Assembly: GCF_011397635.1 (NCBI RefSeq)
Contig: NC_064770.1
Coordinates: 5,723,826-5,787,825 of the forward strand
DNA from: Epinephelus fuscoguttatus
Taxonomy: Eukaryota; Chordata; Actinopteri; Perciformes; Serranidae
Reading direction: 5' to 3'
Length of the DNA: 64,000 nt
This document shows, piece by piece, positions 1 through 11,103 of this stretch; the stretch's first letter is position 1; the number at the start of each line of letters is the position of its first letter. The position numbers and the translations under genes were made by a program. The notes beneath the pieces are model-generated. The model did no database searches. It had not been told where the DNA came from and saw only the letters and a list, made by a program, of their open reading frames with translations.

Positions 1-163
1 AAACGGCTATTCAAAATAAGAGCTCTGTACCGGAAATTCATTGTACTCTAAAATAAAGTTTTTTTTACAAACTTGACACATTCCTGAGTCACTTGTGGTC
101 CATTCAGAATGGACCTGTGTGACCTACTTTTGGACCATGTCCCACCAGTTGGGAACCATTGCT
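1..163. repeat. Dispersed repeat with hAT-like terminus (copy 1)
   Basis: This stretch ends in AGTTGGGAACCATTG. Its reverse complement resembles the CAGTGGTTCCCAACT terminus that I recall for a hAT-type repeat common in fish. A second copy in the same orientation lies at about 44585-44747 in a gps1 intron. The two share the blocks 'aaattca.tgta', 'cttgtggtccattcagaa' and 'cagaatggacc'. The left end runs off the window. The match between copies is seen directly; the superfamily name is from memory. Confidence 0.5.
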
Positions 164-3113
164 ATAAAGGAACTTTGAGTCATGTTGAGGTACATCATCA
201 CCATGATTTTTTCCCTAAATCTAACCAGAGTAATTTTACCTGCCTAAACCTAACCTCCATAATTTTACATTGAGGATATGACATAATTGGTGGGATGTTA
301 ATTTGTAGGATACAAACTGTTGTGTGCACATTTTTGTAGGATATCATTTCATCTCATTTATTTCATTTTCCATATCCTGGTAGGGGTCATAGCGTGGCTG
401 GAGCCTATCTGAAGTGTCACTGGGTGAGAAGCAGGGTACACCCTGGACAGATTGCCAGACTATCACAGGGTGTATGATAACACGCTAATCATTATATGAG
501 GATACATTGCATCTGCAGGTACCTACTGCTGATTGACTCAGGTGATCCAGATAACCTTGTCTTTTAGTTCAAAAAGAAGCTGCAATGGTTAAACACCAGT
601 ACCAGAGATTTTAATTCCTTATGAGCAATTTAAGGAGGTGCAGAAGGGTGGAGCATGTTTTTTTATTGTATAATCACCTGAAAAAAAAATTGTTGTGATT
701 TTGTTACCTAAGAATGAGACATTTATAGGGAGTGGGTCCTCGTCCATGGAGATCACCATGTTGTAGATAGGGCCATTCGCAACCACCACTGTTTGCAACC
801 CCTCCGCAACAAGCTTATTAGCTTCGGAAAAACACAGATTTTTAACGTGAAACTGCTATATTAAGTGTTATTACTGGTTTAAATCACTGGCTCCATTTGT
901 TTTGGAGAGAGAGAGAGACCTCTGTGGGAAAGCTCGGTAAAAACCTAAACAATGAACACTGAAGGAATTCTAACCAGGAGTTTAAAGTTGGCACACAGGA
1001 AAAGTTTAAGCTGGTTGCAATCTGCAAACCTCACTGCTAGTTGCCACTAAATCCTACACACTACTCCTGTAACAGTAGAGTGCTGCATTTTTTGGCAAGA
1101 TGAAACACAGATAAAATTCAAGAGAAAACTAGGCTAAGTCCCCGGTGAAAAAGGCTTTCACTGGACGAATGCTTTTAAAGCTAAAACCTGAGGGATTACA
1201 CATCAGCAGTAGGTCGTGTAGAGTAACCGCAGGAGTCCTGTCACTCTCAGCGGGAGTCCATGTCGTCTTGTCAACATTGATAGAGGAGTTGAACAGATGG
1301 CAGGACTGTTGTTCTTGGAGGGGGGTGCTTCGTCTCATGGTAATCAAGTGTGATGTGGCAAGCTGAAGATGTCAAGGGATTCAGTATGACTGCCGGTGTG
1401 GTGCACTGTAACTGCAGAGGGAGGTAGTGTTCCTGCCTTCTTTGGCTTGATATCCTGTCTGTCTACCCTTTTGTAATCGGTTCCTATTTTGACTGGCTGC
1501 CTGTAACCACACCCTGCTCTGATCAACTTTGTCGTAAATAAACTCATATGTATTCCCATGAAGGAGTCATAAAGTAATCACAAAGTAGTTACACCATGCA
1601 CGGTGCCACTTGGAGCAGGTACATTATTTAATTATTTCTTTAGAAGTTTTGTTTGTTGCTTTTTACATGTCTAATTCTTTATAGCCAATGGGTGAACAGG
1701 ATGTGACGTAACTAAAAAACGGGAACTTTCCCTGACTTTCTCAGATGGCTTTAACAGCCTGTACGTGGACTGACTTCTGCAACATTACCGTTTGCGAAGA
1801 AATGGAGTCCACTTACGTTAACATAATGGGCACCCACCAGTGACAGTGCCAGCACCAGTTTGCATTGGTGGCCCAGTGGAGACGGACCTTCACTTAGCGC
1901 TCTGTAGCAACTTTCATTCAGCCAGAGTGAGACCAGAGTCCTTACATCAACTAACTTTCTGTTGCAAGAGTAACACAGGTTAGACTCAGCACTGCCACTG
2001 GCCACCGGCCTGCCGTGAAACCCAGGTTTGGGGTTTGCGCTGGCTGAATTTGGGTGCTGCAGTAGCTAAGGTCTACGCTGCTGTGCTTCTGAGCTGTGCA
2101 AACTAGTTAACTCTTGCCTCATTTATGGTCTGATATATGGTCAATCCATATATGATAACTTCAGTGCCCCTCAGAGCTGAAAAAAATCCTAATGTTAGAG
2201 GAAACACTGACCTGTGATATTGTGGTTTCAGCTGTCTAATGTTATCTAACATTATCTTACTTGCTAACGTGAACAAATTGCCAGCTGTTACTGCTGATAC
2301 CTGCACTTTTACTGAAACTTGCAGCCTTGTACGCAACATCACTTTTAAGTTGATATCGTGAACTTAACACACTTGTCTCTTTACACATCCAGTAGACACA
2401 GAGCCACGTTAGCATCCATTTTGAGAGGTCTTTCTGTAAGACCAATATTCAACCTCCCATTAACTCTGTTTTAAACTTATTCCCAGCTCTTGACTGCTGA
2501 ATGCTCCACACTGCTCACCCAATAGTCCCTAACTGTACTGTTTGATGCTGACAGGTAGTGTACAGTGGCTTTATCAGAGCTTTGTCACTGACAACAGCTG
2601 CCTGAAAAGAGCTCCACAGAGCTGAGGGAAAGTGCAGAGTCGGGTGATAATCCTCTGTAGTTTTGTCACTAACACAAACAAAACCAAAGATAATGTGGCA
2701 GGTAATCCTGAATGTCACAGGCTGCAAAAGCAAGAGGGCCCCATTATGCATGAGGCCACCTTGCCAAATGAATTTAACACCTGTTAAGCTTTGATTTCTT
2801 CAATAAAGAGTCAGCTGCAAAGTCTGTCCTGTAGGACCGACTACTCTCAGTATCCACAGTGGATGTAAGAAAAAACTTGATGAGAGTACATAGCCAGGGA
2901 TGTTATCAGGAACCAACAGCTTTACTCACATTCACTAAGAACGTGCCAGCCAGCTAGTTGATGTCATTGCTGACATTTTATATATCACTGTCATGGCAGA
3001 GTGTACGACCCATGGATGGGGCATTCTACCAATTGTGTGCAAAGTGCTGTCCCTTAACAAAAAAAACAACAAAAATAATAAAATTGAGTATTCAGACAGA
3101 TATTAACAAAGAC
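164..3113. other. Gene-free stretch left of the LINE
   Basis: I find no gene here. The open frames are short and resemble no family I know. Positions 365-480 (with 'gggtacaccctggacag' and 'ccagactatcacaggg') look like a very common fish dispersed repeat. Around 2021-2047 there is an inverted match to about 27645-27680, and 'ctcatttatggtctgat' near 2116-2133 recurs near 27943-27960 in the same orientation. This suggests copies of one repeat family at 1.9-2.2 kb and 27.6-28.0 kb. The last 15 bases (3099-3113) are the upstream half of the LINE target duplication. Confidence 0.5.
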
Positions 3114-4121
3114 ATATACGGGCCAAATTTTGACAACCCACATTTTTTCCAGAAAATATTTGCTCTAATTCCAGATATGTCCCAGTTTAGTTTAATAATC
3201 GGGGGTGACCTGAATTGTGTGTTAGACCAATACTTGGATAGGTCCTCATATAGACGAGTGAACACATCGAAATCTAGCGAATTACTGAACACCTACATAA
3301 AGAACACACATATTCATGATGTATGGAGGACCGCTAATCCAGCTGGAAGAGAATATTCATTCTACTCCAGCATCCATAAAGTGTACTCAAGAATTGATTA
3401 TTTTTTAGTCGATTCCAACCTTATGCCATACATTCATAATCCAAAATATCACAACATAATCATTTCAGATCACTGCCCTCTTACACTTTCAGTGGCTTTG
3501 GAGGGGATAGGTAGAGGTCAGACAAGCTGGAGGCTCAACCCTCAAATGCTTACAGACTCTAAATTGTGTGAATACTTGAAACCTCAAATAGAATTTTTTT
3601 TTGAAACAAACGACACACCTGGGATTTCTCCAGCACTGCTCTGGGAAACTTTTAAAGTCTTTCTCAGAGGCTGCGTTATTTCATTTCAGGCTGCTCAAAA
3701 TAAGAGAAGAAGGGCAGAACAGGTTGAACTAGAAAAACAAATAAAACAATTAGATGCAGAAAATGTGGCCCACCCTTCAATAGAAAAACATAACAAAATC
3801 TCGGCGCTTAAATACAAACTAAATCAGATACTTTCACTCAAAATCAGCAGAGCTTTTCAATACACCAAACAAAGACAATTTGAATTTGGTGATAAACCCC
3901 AAAAATTATTAGCAAGACAACTCCGTAAATTAGAAAATGATCGCGCCATCCACAAAATCAGGTCTGATAAGGGAGACTTACTCGCATTGCCTAACGACAT
4001 TAATGAAAGATTCAAACAGTTTTATCAAAAACTATACTCATCTCAGTCAACAGTGGCTCCAGGCTCAATGCAGTCCTTCTTGGACTTGTGCAATCTTCCA
4101 ACACTTAGCGAGAAGGAATGA
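3114..4121 (+). pseudogene. LINE ORF2 fragment: endonuclease (APE type) and linker
   Basis: This is the C-terminal part of an apurinic-type endonuclease that would nick target DNA for the LINE. Recognisable motifs in order are IYGPNFDNPHFF, the metal-site block GGDLNCVLD, SRIDYFLVDS and the catalytic ISDHCPL. A lysine- and glutamine-rich linker leading to the RT follows. The upstream part of the domain is missing, so the LINE was truncated on insertion. An open frame extends upstream to 2958, but its first ~50 residues are not LINE-like and lie left of the target duplication. The frame stops at 4119-4121. The reading shifts at least twice between 4100 and 4210, where TGKLLALMG in one frame changes to PGPDGLGNELYK in another. 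Confidence 0.85.
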
Positions 4122-4208
4122 AAAGAGTAGAGTTAGGCTCAGAAATAACGTTAAGGGACGTCTCAGAATCTATTAAAACTCTAAAAACTGGAAAACTCCT
4201 GGCCCTGA

Positions 4209-6064
4209 TGGGTTAGGTAATGAACTATATAAAAAGTATAACAATTTGATTTCCCCTCGGCTAAAAGCTGTGTTTACACAGTCATTTGAAGAGCAGTCCT
4301 TACCTCCTACTTTTGAAGAGTCAGCCATCACTCTAATTCACAAAAAAGATAAAGACCCGGAGGAAGCAGGTTCCTACAGGGCAATTGTTCTTCTGAACAC
4401 AGACCAAAAAATTCTTGCCAAAATCCTAGCTCGCAGACTCAGCATAGTTGTTAGCAAACTAATACACCTGGACCAAACAGGGTTTTTACCCAAACAACAC
4501 TCATTCTCCAACCTGAGGCGCCTTTTCAATATAATTTATACACACAGAACACCCAAAGAACTCCTTGCAATCATTGCGCTGGATGCAGAAAAAGCGTTCG
4601 ATCAGGTTGAATGGCCCTATCTCTTTGCAGTGCTGGAGAAATTCCAATTAGGTGTAAACTTCATTTCATGGTTAAAGCTTCTGTATGCTAATCCAAGTGC
4701 CAGAATATTAACCAACCAAACGTTATCACAAAAATTTCACCTGTTCAGAGGGAATAGACAAGGGTGCGTCCTCTCTCTGATACTATTTGCGTTAGCCATA
4801 GAGCCACTTGCAGAGAGTATCAGGTCCCATTCAGGTATACACGGCTATAATACCAAAACCACCACAAATAAAATTTCCCTTTACGCGGATGACGTCTTAG
4901 TGTACATCACGAAGCCCCAAATTAGTATCCCAAACCTGCTTTCCACAATAGACCAATTCGGCACATTCTCCGGCTATAGAATTAATTGGAGCAAAAGCGA
5001 AATTATGCCAGTTAACATTCAGGATATCACCCCACTCCGACAGTTCTCTTTTAGAATAGTAACAGACAAACTTAAATACCTAGGAGTATATATTACTAAG
5101 AAACACTCTCTTCTATTTGAAGCAAATTACCCTCCTTTAATTACTAAATTTACATCCAGGATCCAATTTTGGAAAACGCTGCCCATTTCACTCCTCGGCA
5201 GAATAAATGCTATAAAAATGATCTTTCTCCCGCAACTGCTTTACTTGTTTCAGACAGCACCAACATATCTACCGAAATCATTTTTTAAGAAACTCAACTC
5301 CATGGTCATCAACTTTATTTGGGACTTTAAGACACACAGAATACATAAACGACATTTATGTAAATCCAAAGAAAGCGGAGGACTATCTCTACCCAATTTC
5401 TCCCATTACTATTGGGCAGTGATTATCAAAACTACAATTTTGTGGTTGGATGACCCCCCTCATCAAGCCGACTGGCTAAAGATGGAGAAGGAGGACTGTT
5501 CACCCTTTAATATTGGTGCAATAATATTATCACCTACACCTCTGAATAAATCAATATACAACTACAATCCTTTAATACAGGATGCCATCCGCACCTGGAA
5601 ACAGATAAGAACTGGGATCAAATTGAGAAATGTATCCTTTCTTCTTCCAATTGCAAACAACCCGACTTTCAAAGCTTCTGCCTTGGACGCTGCTTTTACC
5701 CAATGGGAAAGACTGGGAATTAAAAATGTGGGAGATCTGTATGTAGATGGAATAGTTGCCTCCTTCCAGGAATTGCGTGAGAAATACTATCTGAATGCTA
5801 ATATTTTTTTTCAGATTTCTCCAGGTCATGCAGGGCTACGCCTCTGCTTGTCCAGATGTACTGGATGATTGTTTGGCAAAACAGGCAGACTCAGAGAAGC
5901 TTACATCTATGATGTGTTACAACATTTAAACGCACCGTCATGCGAAATTTATAAATGCTCATGGCAGGAGGAGTTGGGCCTTCAGATTTCTCAAGACAGA
6001 TGGGACAAGAGTCTACAGTATATTCATTCCTGTTCAATAAGTGCCAGGCATCGCTTAATACAGT
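4209..6064 (+). pseudogene. LINE ORF2 fragment: reverse transcriptase
   Basis: The reverse transcriptase core is intact for 540 codons (4246-5868). Visible RT blocks are LIHKKDKDP and SYRAIVLLN, then ALDAEKAFDQVEWPYLF with the first catalytic Asp, then GNRQGCVLS, and SLYADDVLVYI with the catalytic DD near 4882-4905. GRINAIKM and LPQLLYLFQ follow. The frame stops at 5866-5868. Coding sense is recovered in other frames up to ARHRLIQF at about 6040-6064, where the DNA transposon begins. The family enzyme copies LINE RNA into DNA at a nicked target. This copy is dead because of the frameshifts and the insertion. Confidence 0.9.
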
Positions 6065-6068
6065 TTAA

Positions 6069-7117
6069 AGGGATAGTGCACCCAAAAATGAAAATTCAGC
6101 CATTATCTACTCACCCATATGCCGACGGAGGCCCTGGTGAAGTTTTAGAGTCCTCACATCCCTTGCGGAGATCGGCGGGTGGAGCGGCTAGCACACCTAA
6201 TGGTAGACAGCGCCCCAGACTAACGTCCAAGAACACAGAATTGAATCCACAGAGTATCTCCATACTGCTCATCCGTAGTGATCCAAGTGTGCTGCAGCCG
6301 TGACATAAAAAGTTGTTTTGAAAAACGTCATATGAACTCTGTTTTTAGCCTCACTGTAGCCTGTAGCTCTGACTGCTTCTCTGTGCTCCGCGGTCACGTG
6401 TGCACGCCTGCGCGAGACCAGCGAAAGCATGAGCTTTGCTCACCCGTGTTTACATCACTTGACACGTGCACCACAGGGAGAGACAACGTAACCACAGAGC
6501 TAAAAGATAATTTGCACTACGGTTTTTCACAAAGGACAGCCCAACATGTCTGAAGACTTTGAAACTGAGGAGGAACAGCATTTCTTTGTTGAGCCGTATT
6601 TGTTTGAGCCCGAGTATAAGCACGGAACTCAACTGGACGAAGCAGCCGCCACCGCTCATGAGCCTAACCCTCAGCCAGCCGCAGAATACCAGAGTCGAGC
6701 ACTGGAAACCTGGTGGTGTTGTTGTTTTTTAAATGCAAAGCAATGCCATCGGATGAGGAAAGTCTTTGCTGCTCAGACTGGGAATTGGCAATGCCTGCAC
6801 TTGAGAATCTGGACATCAGTACTGACGAGACTGCTGCTCTTCAGAGATCACCGATCACCCTGAGTGCGCACACGTGAACGTGGAGCACAGAGAAGCAGTC
6901 AGAGCTACAGGCTACAGTGAGGCTAAAAACAGAGTTCATGTTCATGTTTTTCGAAACAACTTTTTATGTCACGGCTGCAGCACACTTGGATCACTATGGA
7001 TGAGCAGTATGGAGGTACTCTGTGGATTCAATTTTGTGTTCTTGGACGTTAGTCCGGGGCGCTGTCTACCATTAGGTGTGCTAGCCGCTCCACCCCATTT
7101 TTGGGTGCACTATGCCT
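6069..7117. mobile_element. TTAA-target DNA transposon with long inverted repeats (Kolobok- or piggyBac-like)
   Basis: The element is flanked by TTAA at 6065-6068 and 7118-7121. Its ends are AAGGGATAGTGCACCC on the left and the near-complement GGGTGCACTATGCC on the right. The inverted repeats are long: left about 6069-6405, right about 6866-7117. The right arm lacks about 80 bp present in the left. The unique middle holds a P2X7-like ORF rather than a transposase, so the element would need an enzyme from elsewhere. TTAA duplications are made by both Kolobok and piggyBac transposases. The AGGG-type end fits Kolobok better from memory, but this is not settled. Confidence 0.85.
6546..6863 (+). 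pseudogene. P2X7 cytoplasmic-domain-like ORF, truncated and frameshifted
   Basis: The frame starts MSEDFETEEEQHFF, continues PYLFEPEYKHGT and reaches a tryptophan/cysteine block (ALETWWCCC). At the T-run near 6724-6730 the family reading moves to another frame as FFKCKAMPSDEESLCCSDWE, then ENLDISTDETAAL, ending in a stop at the right inverted repeat. The W-C-x-C...C-K-x-M-P...E-S-x-C-C pattern and the PYLFEPE lead-in recall the zinc-binding 'ballast' tail of P2X7 and the many fish 'P2X7-like' proteins that lack a channel. I know no transposition function for this domain. The most C-terminal part is absent. The link to the family is recognition by eye and should be searched. Confidence 0.6.
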
Positions 7118-7118
7118 T

Positions 7119-7590
7119 TAAAGTGCTGCACAGGTTATATTATTCCAAATCTAAACTCAGCAAAATATTCCCCAATACTTCTCCCATTTGTGACAAATGT
7201 AAGCTCCAAGATGCCACTTTAACCCATAACTTTGTACTCTGTCCTAAGATAGAAAACTTGGACTGGACTCAAATATTTAACATCTTTTCTGTTATCCTGA
7301 ATGTATCTTTGGAGCCAGACCCTGAAATGATTGTCTTGGGAATATCAGAGACTTCCCAGAGATTAAGCACATCTCAACATCACTTTGTCTCATATGGGTT
7401 AATAACAGCCAAAAAACTTATACTTAAATTTTGGAAGAATACTGAAACCCCTACAGTGAAGCTGTGGATCACGGAATTAACTGACACACTCCACATAGAA
7501 CGAATCAGATATGTTTTGAATGACAGACTGAAGCATTTCATGAAGATTTGGTCACCATTGATTTCTTTTCTTGAAAAATATTCAACATAA
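7119..7590 (+). pseudogene. LINE ORF2 fragment: C-terminal zinc-knuckle region
   Basis: The LINE reading frame resumes right of the DNA transposon as KVLHRLYYSKSKLSK. A Cys/His cluster typical of L1-superfamily C-termini follows (ICDKC...HNFVLC), then IVLGISE and the terminal KIWSPLISFLEKY before a stop at 7588-7590. If the transposon and one TTAA copy are removed, codons on both sides are in phase across the junction. The insertion therefore happened in a once-continuous coding sequence. Confidence 0.85.
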
Positions 7591-7831
7591 ACTTGAGAAT
7601 TACAAGTAGTGCTGGGGACGTGGGAGGGGTGGGCTGATGGGTGGGGCGGGGTTTTATTTTCTGGGGAGGGAGCTTTTCCTTTCTCTCCCTCTTATTTTGT
7701 TTTTTTGTTTTTTTTTCCTTTGGATCTGTATTGATGTTTTGTATGTTATTTGATATTGATATCACCATCTGAATGCACACTTTGAATAGCTGTACTGTAT
7801 GTACTAATGCTTCAATAAAAATACTTGAAAC
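7591..7831 (+). other. LINE 3' UTR with G-rich tract
   Basis: The non-coding tail of the LINE follows the stop. Positions about 7615-7672 hold many G-runs (gggaggggtggg, gggtggggcgggg, ggggagggag), then a T-rich stretch and 'aataaaaatacttgaaac' at the end. G-rich polypurine tracts capable of forming G-quadruplexes are a known property of L1 3' UTRs. The element ends at the right target duplication (7832-7846). Confidence 0.7.
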
Positions 7832-8140
7832 GATATTTACAAAGACTATGTTATGACCTATTTAAACCCAGGACATTAAATGAAAAAGTGATAAGCTAAA
7901 TAAATACAAAATCATCATTTATAGGGTACTTTCTATTGGGAAGTAGCTGTCCCCAACCCTGACTTCTAAAATTCAATTCATAAATAACACTTTAAACATT
8001 TTTCATATTTTTTTCAAAAGTGTAATTTAAAACATATTTGTGATTAAGTTTAAACAGAAGTTGGAAAATTTAGATGTATTATGGGATTAATTTTTAAATT
8101 AAGAAACTATGCTAAAAAAAATAGTGTCCCTTGTTTTGAT
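7832..8140. other. AT-rich stretch, no gene
   Basis: After the right LINE target duplication (7832-7846) this is AT-rich sequence. I see no coding sense, RNA gene or clear repeat structure. Confidence 0.6.
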
Positions 8141-8559
8141 GTCACTACCGAAACACAAGAGTTTTAATGCACTGGTTGAGTCTGGATTTTAGCCACACCC
8201 CTGAGTTTCTGAGAAGGGGGGTAGTACTGCACCCCCCCTCCCAGATGGCTGCATGGTAAGTCGGTGACTCCCATCATTTTTCAAATAAATGTCATCCAAA
8301 GTCTGAAAATCAGTGTGTAACTTTTAAAATTGTCACTAACGAACACATGTTCTCTTCAATTATGTAAAAATTTGGGGGATTTATGCAAAATATTATGTTT
8401 TTCTGTGTGAACAACTCTTCAAACATGTGCTTGTTAGCCATGTGACTGCTAGCATTCTTTAGTTATCCTGAAAAATAGCTGGGAATGTCACTACCGAAAC
8501 AGTCACTACCGAAACCTATGGTAAAGTTTCGGTAGTGACATGATCATTTTGGTAGTGAC
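8141..8559. repeat. Cluster of GTCACTACCGAAAC motifs in both orientations
   Basis: The 14-base motif occurs at 8141-8154, 8487-8500 and 8502-8515 (plus). In inverted form it occurs at 8526-8539 and, with G to A, at 8547-8559. A further inverted copy lies at 9693-9706, beyond the satellite. The 8502 and 8526 copies form a perfect 14-bp hairpin with a 10-base loop. The CACTACC ends would fit a CACTA (EnSpm-like) transposon with subterminal repeats spanning about 8141-9706, but no transposase or clear target duplication is visible. Confidence 0.55.
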
Positions 8560-8605
8560 AAAATGGAATGGTCAGTAGTTCAACCCCATAATTTTGTGGT
8601 CCAAA

Positions 8606-9401
8606 GTCTTGCTTTTCTCTGCTCTGCTGTGCTCTACTCTATTCTGCTCTACTCTGTTCTACTCTGCTCTACTCTACTATACTCTGCTCTACTCGGCTCT
8701 GTTCTACTCCGCTCTACTTTGCTCTACTCTACTATACTCTGTTCTACTCTGCTCTACTCTGCTCTGTTCTACTCCACTCTACTTTGCTCTACTCTACTAT
8801 ACTCTACTATACTCTGCTCAACTATACTCTGTTCTACTCTGTAATCTGCTCTACTCTGCTCTACTCTACTATGCTCTGCTATACTCTATACCCTGCTTTA
8901 CTCTGCTGTACTCTGATCTACTCTATAATCTACTCTTCTCTACTCTGCTCTACTTTGTTCTACTCTGCTCTACTTTGCTCTACTCTATTCTGCTCTACTC
9001 TGCTCTGTTCTACTTTGCTCTGCTCTACTATACTCTGCTCTACTATACTCTACTCTGCTCTACTCTACTATGCTCTGCTCTACTATATTCTGCTCTGCTC
9101 TGCTCTGCTCTACTCTACTATGCTCTGCTCTACTCTATAATCTGCTCTACTCTGCTCTACTCTATTTTGCTCTGCTCCACTCTACTATACTCTGTCTACT
9201 CTATAATCTACTCTTCTGTGCCCTACTCTACTCTACTCTGGTCTACTCTATACTCTACTATTCTCTACTCTATTCTGCTGTACTCTGCTCTGCTCTACTC
9301 TGCTTTACTTTGCTCTACTCTACTATACTCTGCTCCACTATACTCCTCTCCACTATGCTCTTCTCCATTCTACTCTACTATGCTCTGCTCTACTCTACTT
9401 G
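8606..9401. repeat. CTCTACTCTG-type pyrimidine-rich satellite
   Basis: About 800 bases are built almost wholly from CTCTA, CTCTG, CTATA and CTGCT pentamers, in mixed 5- and 10-base units such as CTCTACTCTG. Purines on the plus strand are nearly limited to single A or G bases. The plus-strand frames stay open for long distances (up to 276 codons) as Leu/Ser/Tyr/Cys repeats. This follows from composition and is not evidence of a protein. The array lies between two motif copies of the cluster described at 8141-8559. Confidence 0.92.
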
Positions 9402-10740
9402 ATTTATCAACTAAAGTATTATGATGCTAATCAGTTACATTTATGTTCTGTTTCATCAATTATTAACTCTGAAATCAATCTGATCAGTGTTATGCATTTT
9501 ACAAAGAAAGATTGCATTTAGATTTTGAAGAATTCTATAATTTGAACTTTGAAATTTGTTAAAATATTAATTTTTATAGATTTAATTATGAAAATCTTCA
9601 GTCAAAATTTGTAAAAATTTAAATCTTTAAACAAGGGAAGGAACAAGCATAACAGGTTGATGAATATTGTTTTGTATAATATAATGCTATATGTTTTGGT
9701 AGTGACAAATTTTGGAAGAGGAAAAACATTCCAAAACAATATGAAAATACAATATAAAAATTTACAGTCATTTTACTAGATACGTATGTGACCTTTACAT
9801 ATGGTACAATATATATAGGGACAAAGTTTTGGAAACAAAACATTTCCAGCCTGACACATTCGGTAGAATGCCCCAGATATCATATACAGTAGATACCTCG
9901 TTGATGGCTTCGGCCCATTTCAGCGATGCGATAGATAGATTGGTCTATCTTTTGATATTGTATTGTATATTGTGCTTCAAGATTTTCTATTATTCTATTT
10001 TATATATACCAAACTTTCTCTTACTGTAACCCACTTAATTCTTTCAATTTTCACGAAATTTGGTTTATTATAAACATGTTGAAACCCTGGTTGACTGGTT
10101 GTGTAATACAGTGTGTAGATTTTCCCATAGTGTTAATATATTGTAAAATAAATAGTTCTAGAAGCTATGCCTATTATTGTAAGTGGATTTAATTAATTCA
10201 TTAATAAACAAGCCTACCCCTTGAACATAACCTTGCTTCTGCAGACTGTTGCCATTATGCTAACAATGTCATATTGTACGCTAAAAATTTTTCATTCATC
10301 CATTTTTATGCATCCACATTGCACACATAACCTACTTTTCATATTAAAATAAGATAATTCAAATCCTCTATATTTGGCTGGTATAGAATAGTTAAAGGGA
10401 AGGTTCCCCTTCAAATTAAACTTTCTTCATACATCTTAAATGTGAACAAAAGACCAAAAAAAAAAAAAAAGCATGACAGCACCAGGACCTCTGCAGGCTA
10501 GGTGTAATGGTATGACTGAGAGACCCAGGAAGGCGACACAGAAACTGGGAAATCTTTAGCTTTCAGCAGTGTATTTAATTACAAAGGGACTCATGGTTTT
10601 GAGGGAGCCAGCCATGGAGTGCAGCCACACAGCATCTTCATCCTCCTCAGGACCCTCCCCCCTTTCCCCCCTGCACATGACATCTGGCCTGTGCACTATT
10701 GTCAATGGCCTTGAAACAATACAGTTTTAGTGAGCTTGTG
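9402..10740. other. AT-rich gene-free stretch
   Basis: I see no gene in this AT-rich stretch. One inverted copy of the GTCACTACC motif is at 9693-9706. An A-run lies at about 10457-10471. Just left of the P-like element, 10600-10700 is C- and T-rich but shows no coding sense. Confidence 0.5.
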
Positions 10741-11030
10741 TCACAAACTACCACTTTGCAGTTGCAGAGTATGAAGTTTGGCAATGTGATGCTGCCTCAA
10801 CTTGTGGAAGTAGCTGACCACCAATGACATGATGGAATAGTGATGATTGGAGGAGGCAGTGTCAGCGTCATCTGCCGTGACCACAGATGACATGTCCACA
10901 ACAGGCAAGGAGACTGTTCCATCTTGTGCTGTCACGTTGCCAGTGCTCCCCGGAGAAACCCCACAGCGGACCATGAGACGGCAGAAGATGCTCTGGAATA
11001 GAACTGGACTTGGATTGTTGTTCCATCCAC
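10741..11030 (-). pseudogene. P-element/THAP9-like transposase, last exon
   Basis: After an acceptor (ttccag) the minus strand reads GGWNNNPSPVLFQSIFC, then RLMVRCGVSPGSTGNV, ending at a stop at 10741-10743. The GGWNNNPT-x-x-QF and R-L-x-V-x-x-G-V-x-P pattern is the conserved C-terminal segment of P/THAP9 transposases. It joins the previous exon in phase. Confidence 0.75.
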
Positions 11031-11103
11031 CTGGAATTTTCACGTAATGACACAAGTGACATTACAGTTTTTATCACCAGATAAAATTGTTGTGTCTCAT
11101 ACA

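Larger units (their letters stand above)
3114..7831 (+). mobile_element. 5'-truncated L1-superfamily LINE, interrupted by a DNA transposon
   Basis: This is a non-LTR retrotransposon lacking its 5' end. It begins inside the endonuclease domain and runs through the reverse transcriptase, a C-terminal zinc-knuckle region and a G-rich 3' UTR ending in 'aataaaaatacttgaaac'. It is flanked by GATATTAACAAAGAC (3099-3113) and GATATTTACAAAGAC (7832-7846), a 15-bp target duplication with one mismatch, as expected for target-primed reverse transcription. A TTAA-flanked DNA transposon (6069-7117) is inserted in the coding region. The LINE carries several frameshifts and cannot be active. It is placed in the L1/Tx1 group from the order and wording of its RT and post-RT motifs (for example GRINAIKM and LPQLLYLFQ); the exact clade is not settled. 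Confidence 0.88.

Noticed and set aside
2958-3113. The start codon of the LINE endonuclease frame as a real gene start
   Set aside because: The first ~50 residues have no LINE resemblance and lie left of the 15-bp target duplication.
8563-9424. Long overlapping plus-strand open frames (up to 276 codons)
   Set aside because: They lie wholly in the CTCTACTCTG satellite and are open only because the array lacks stop triplets. The translations are simple Leu/Ser/Tyr repeats in several frames.
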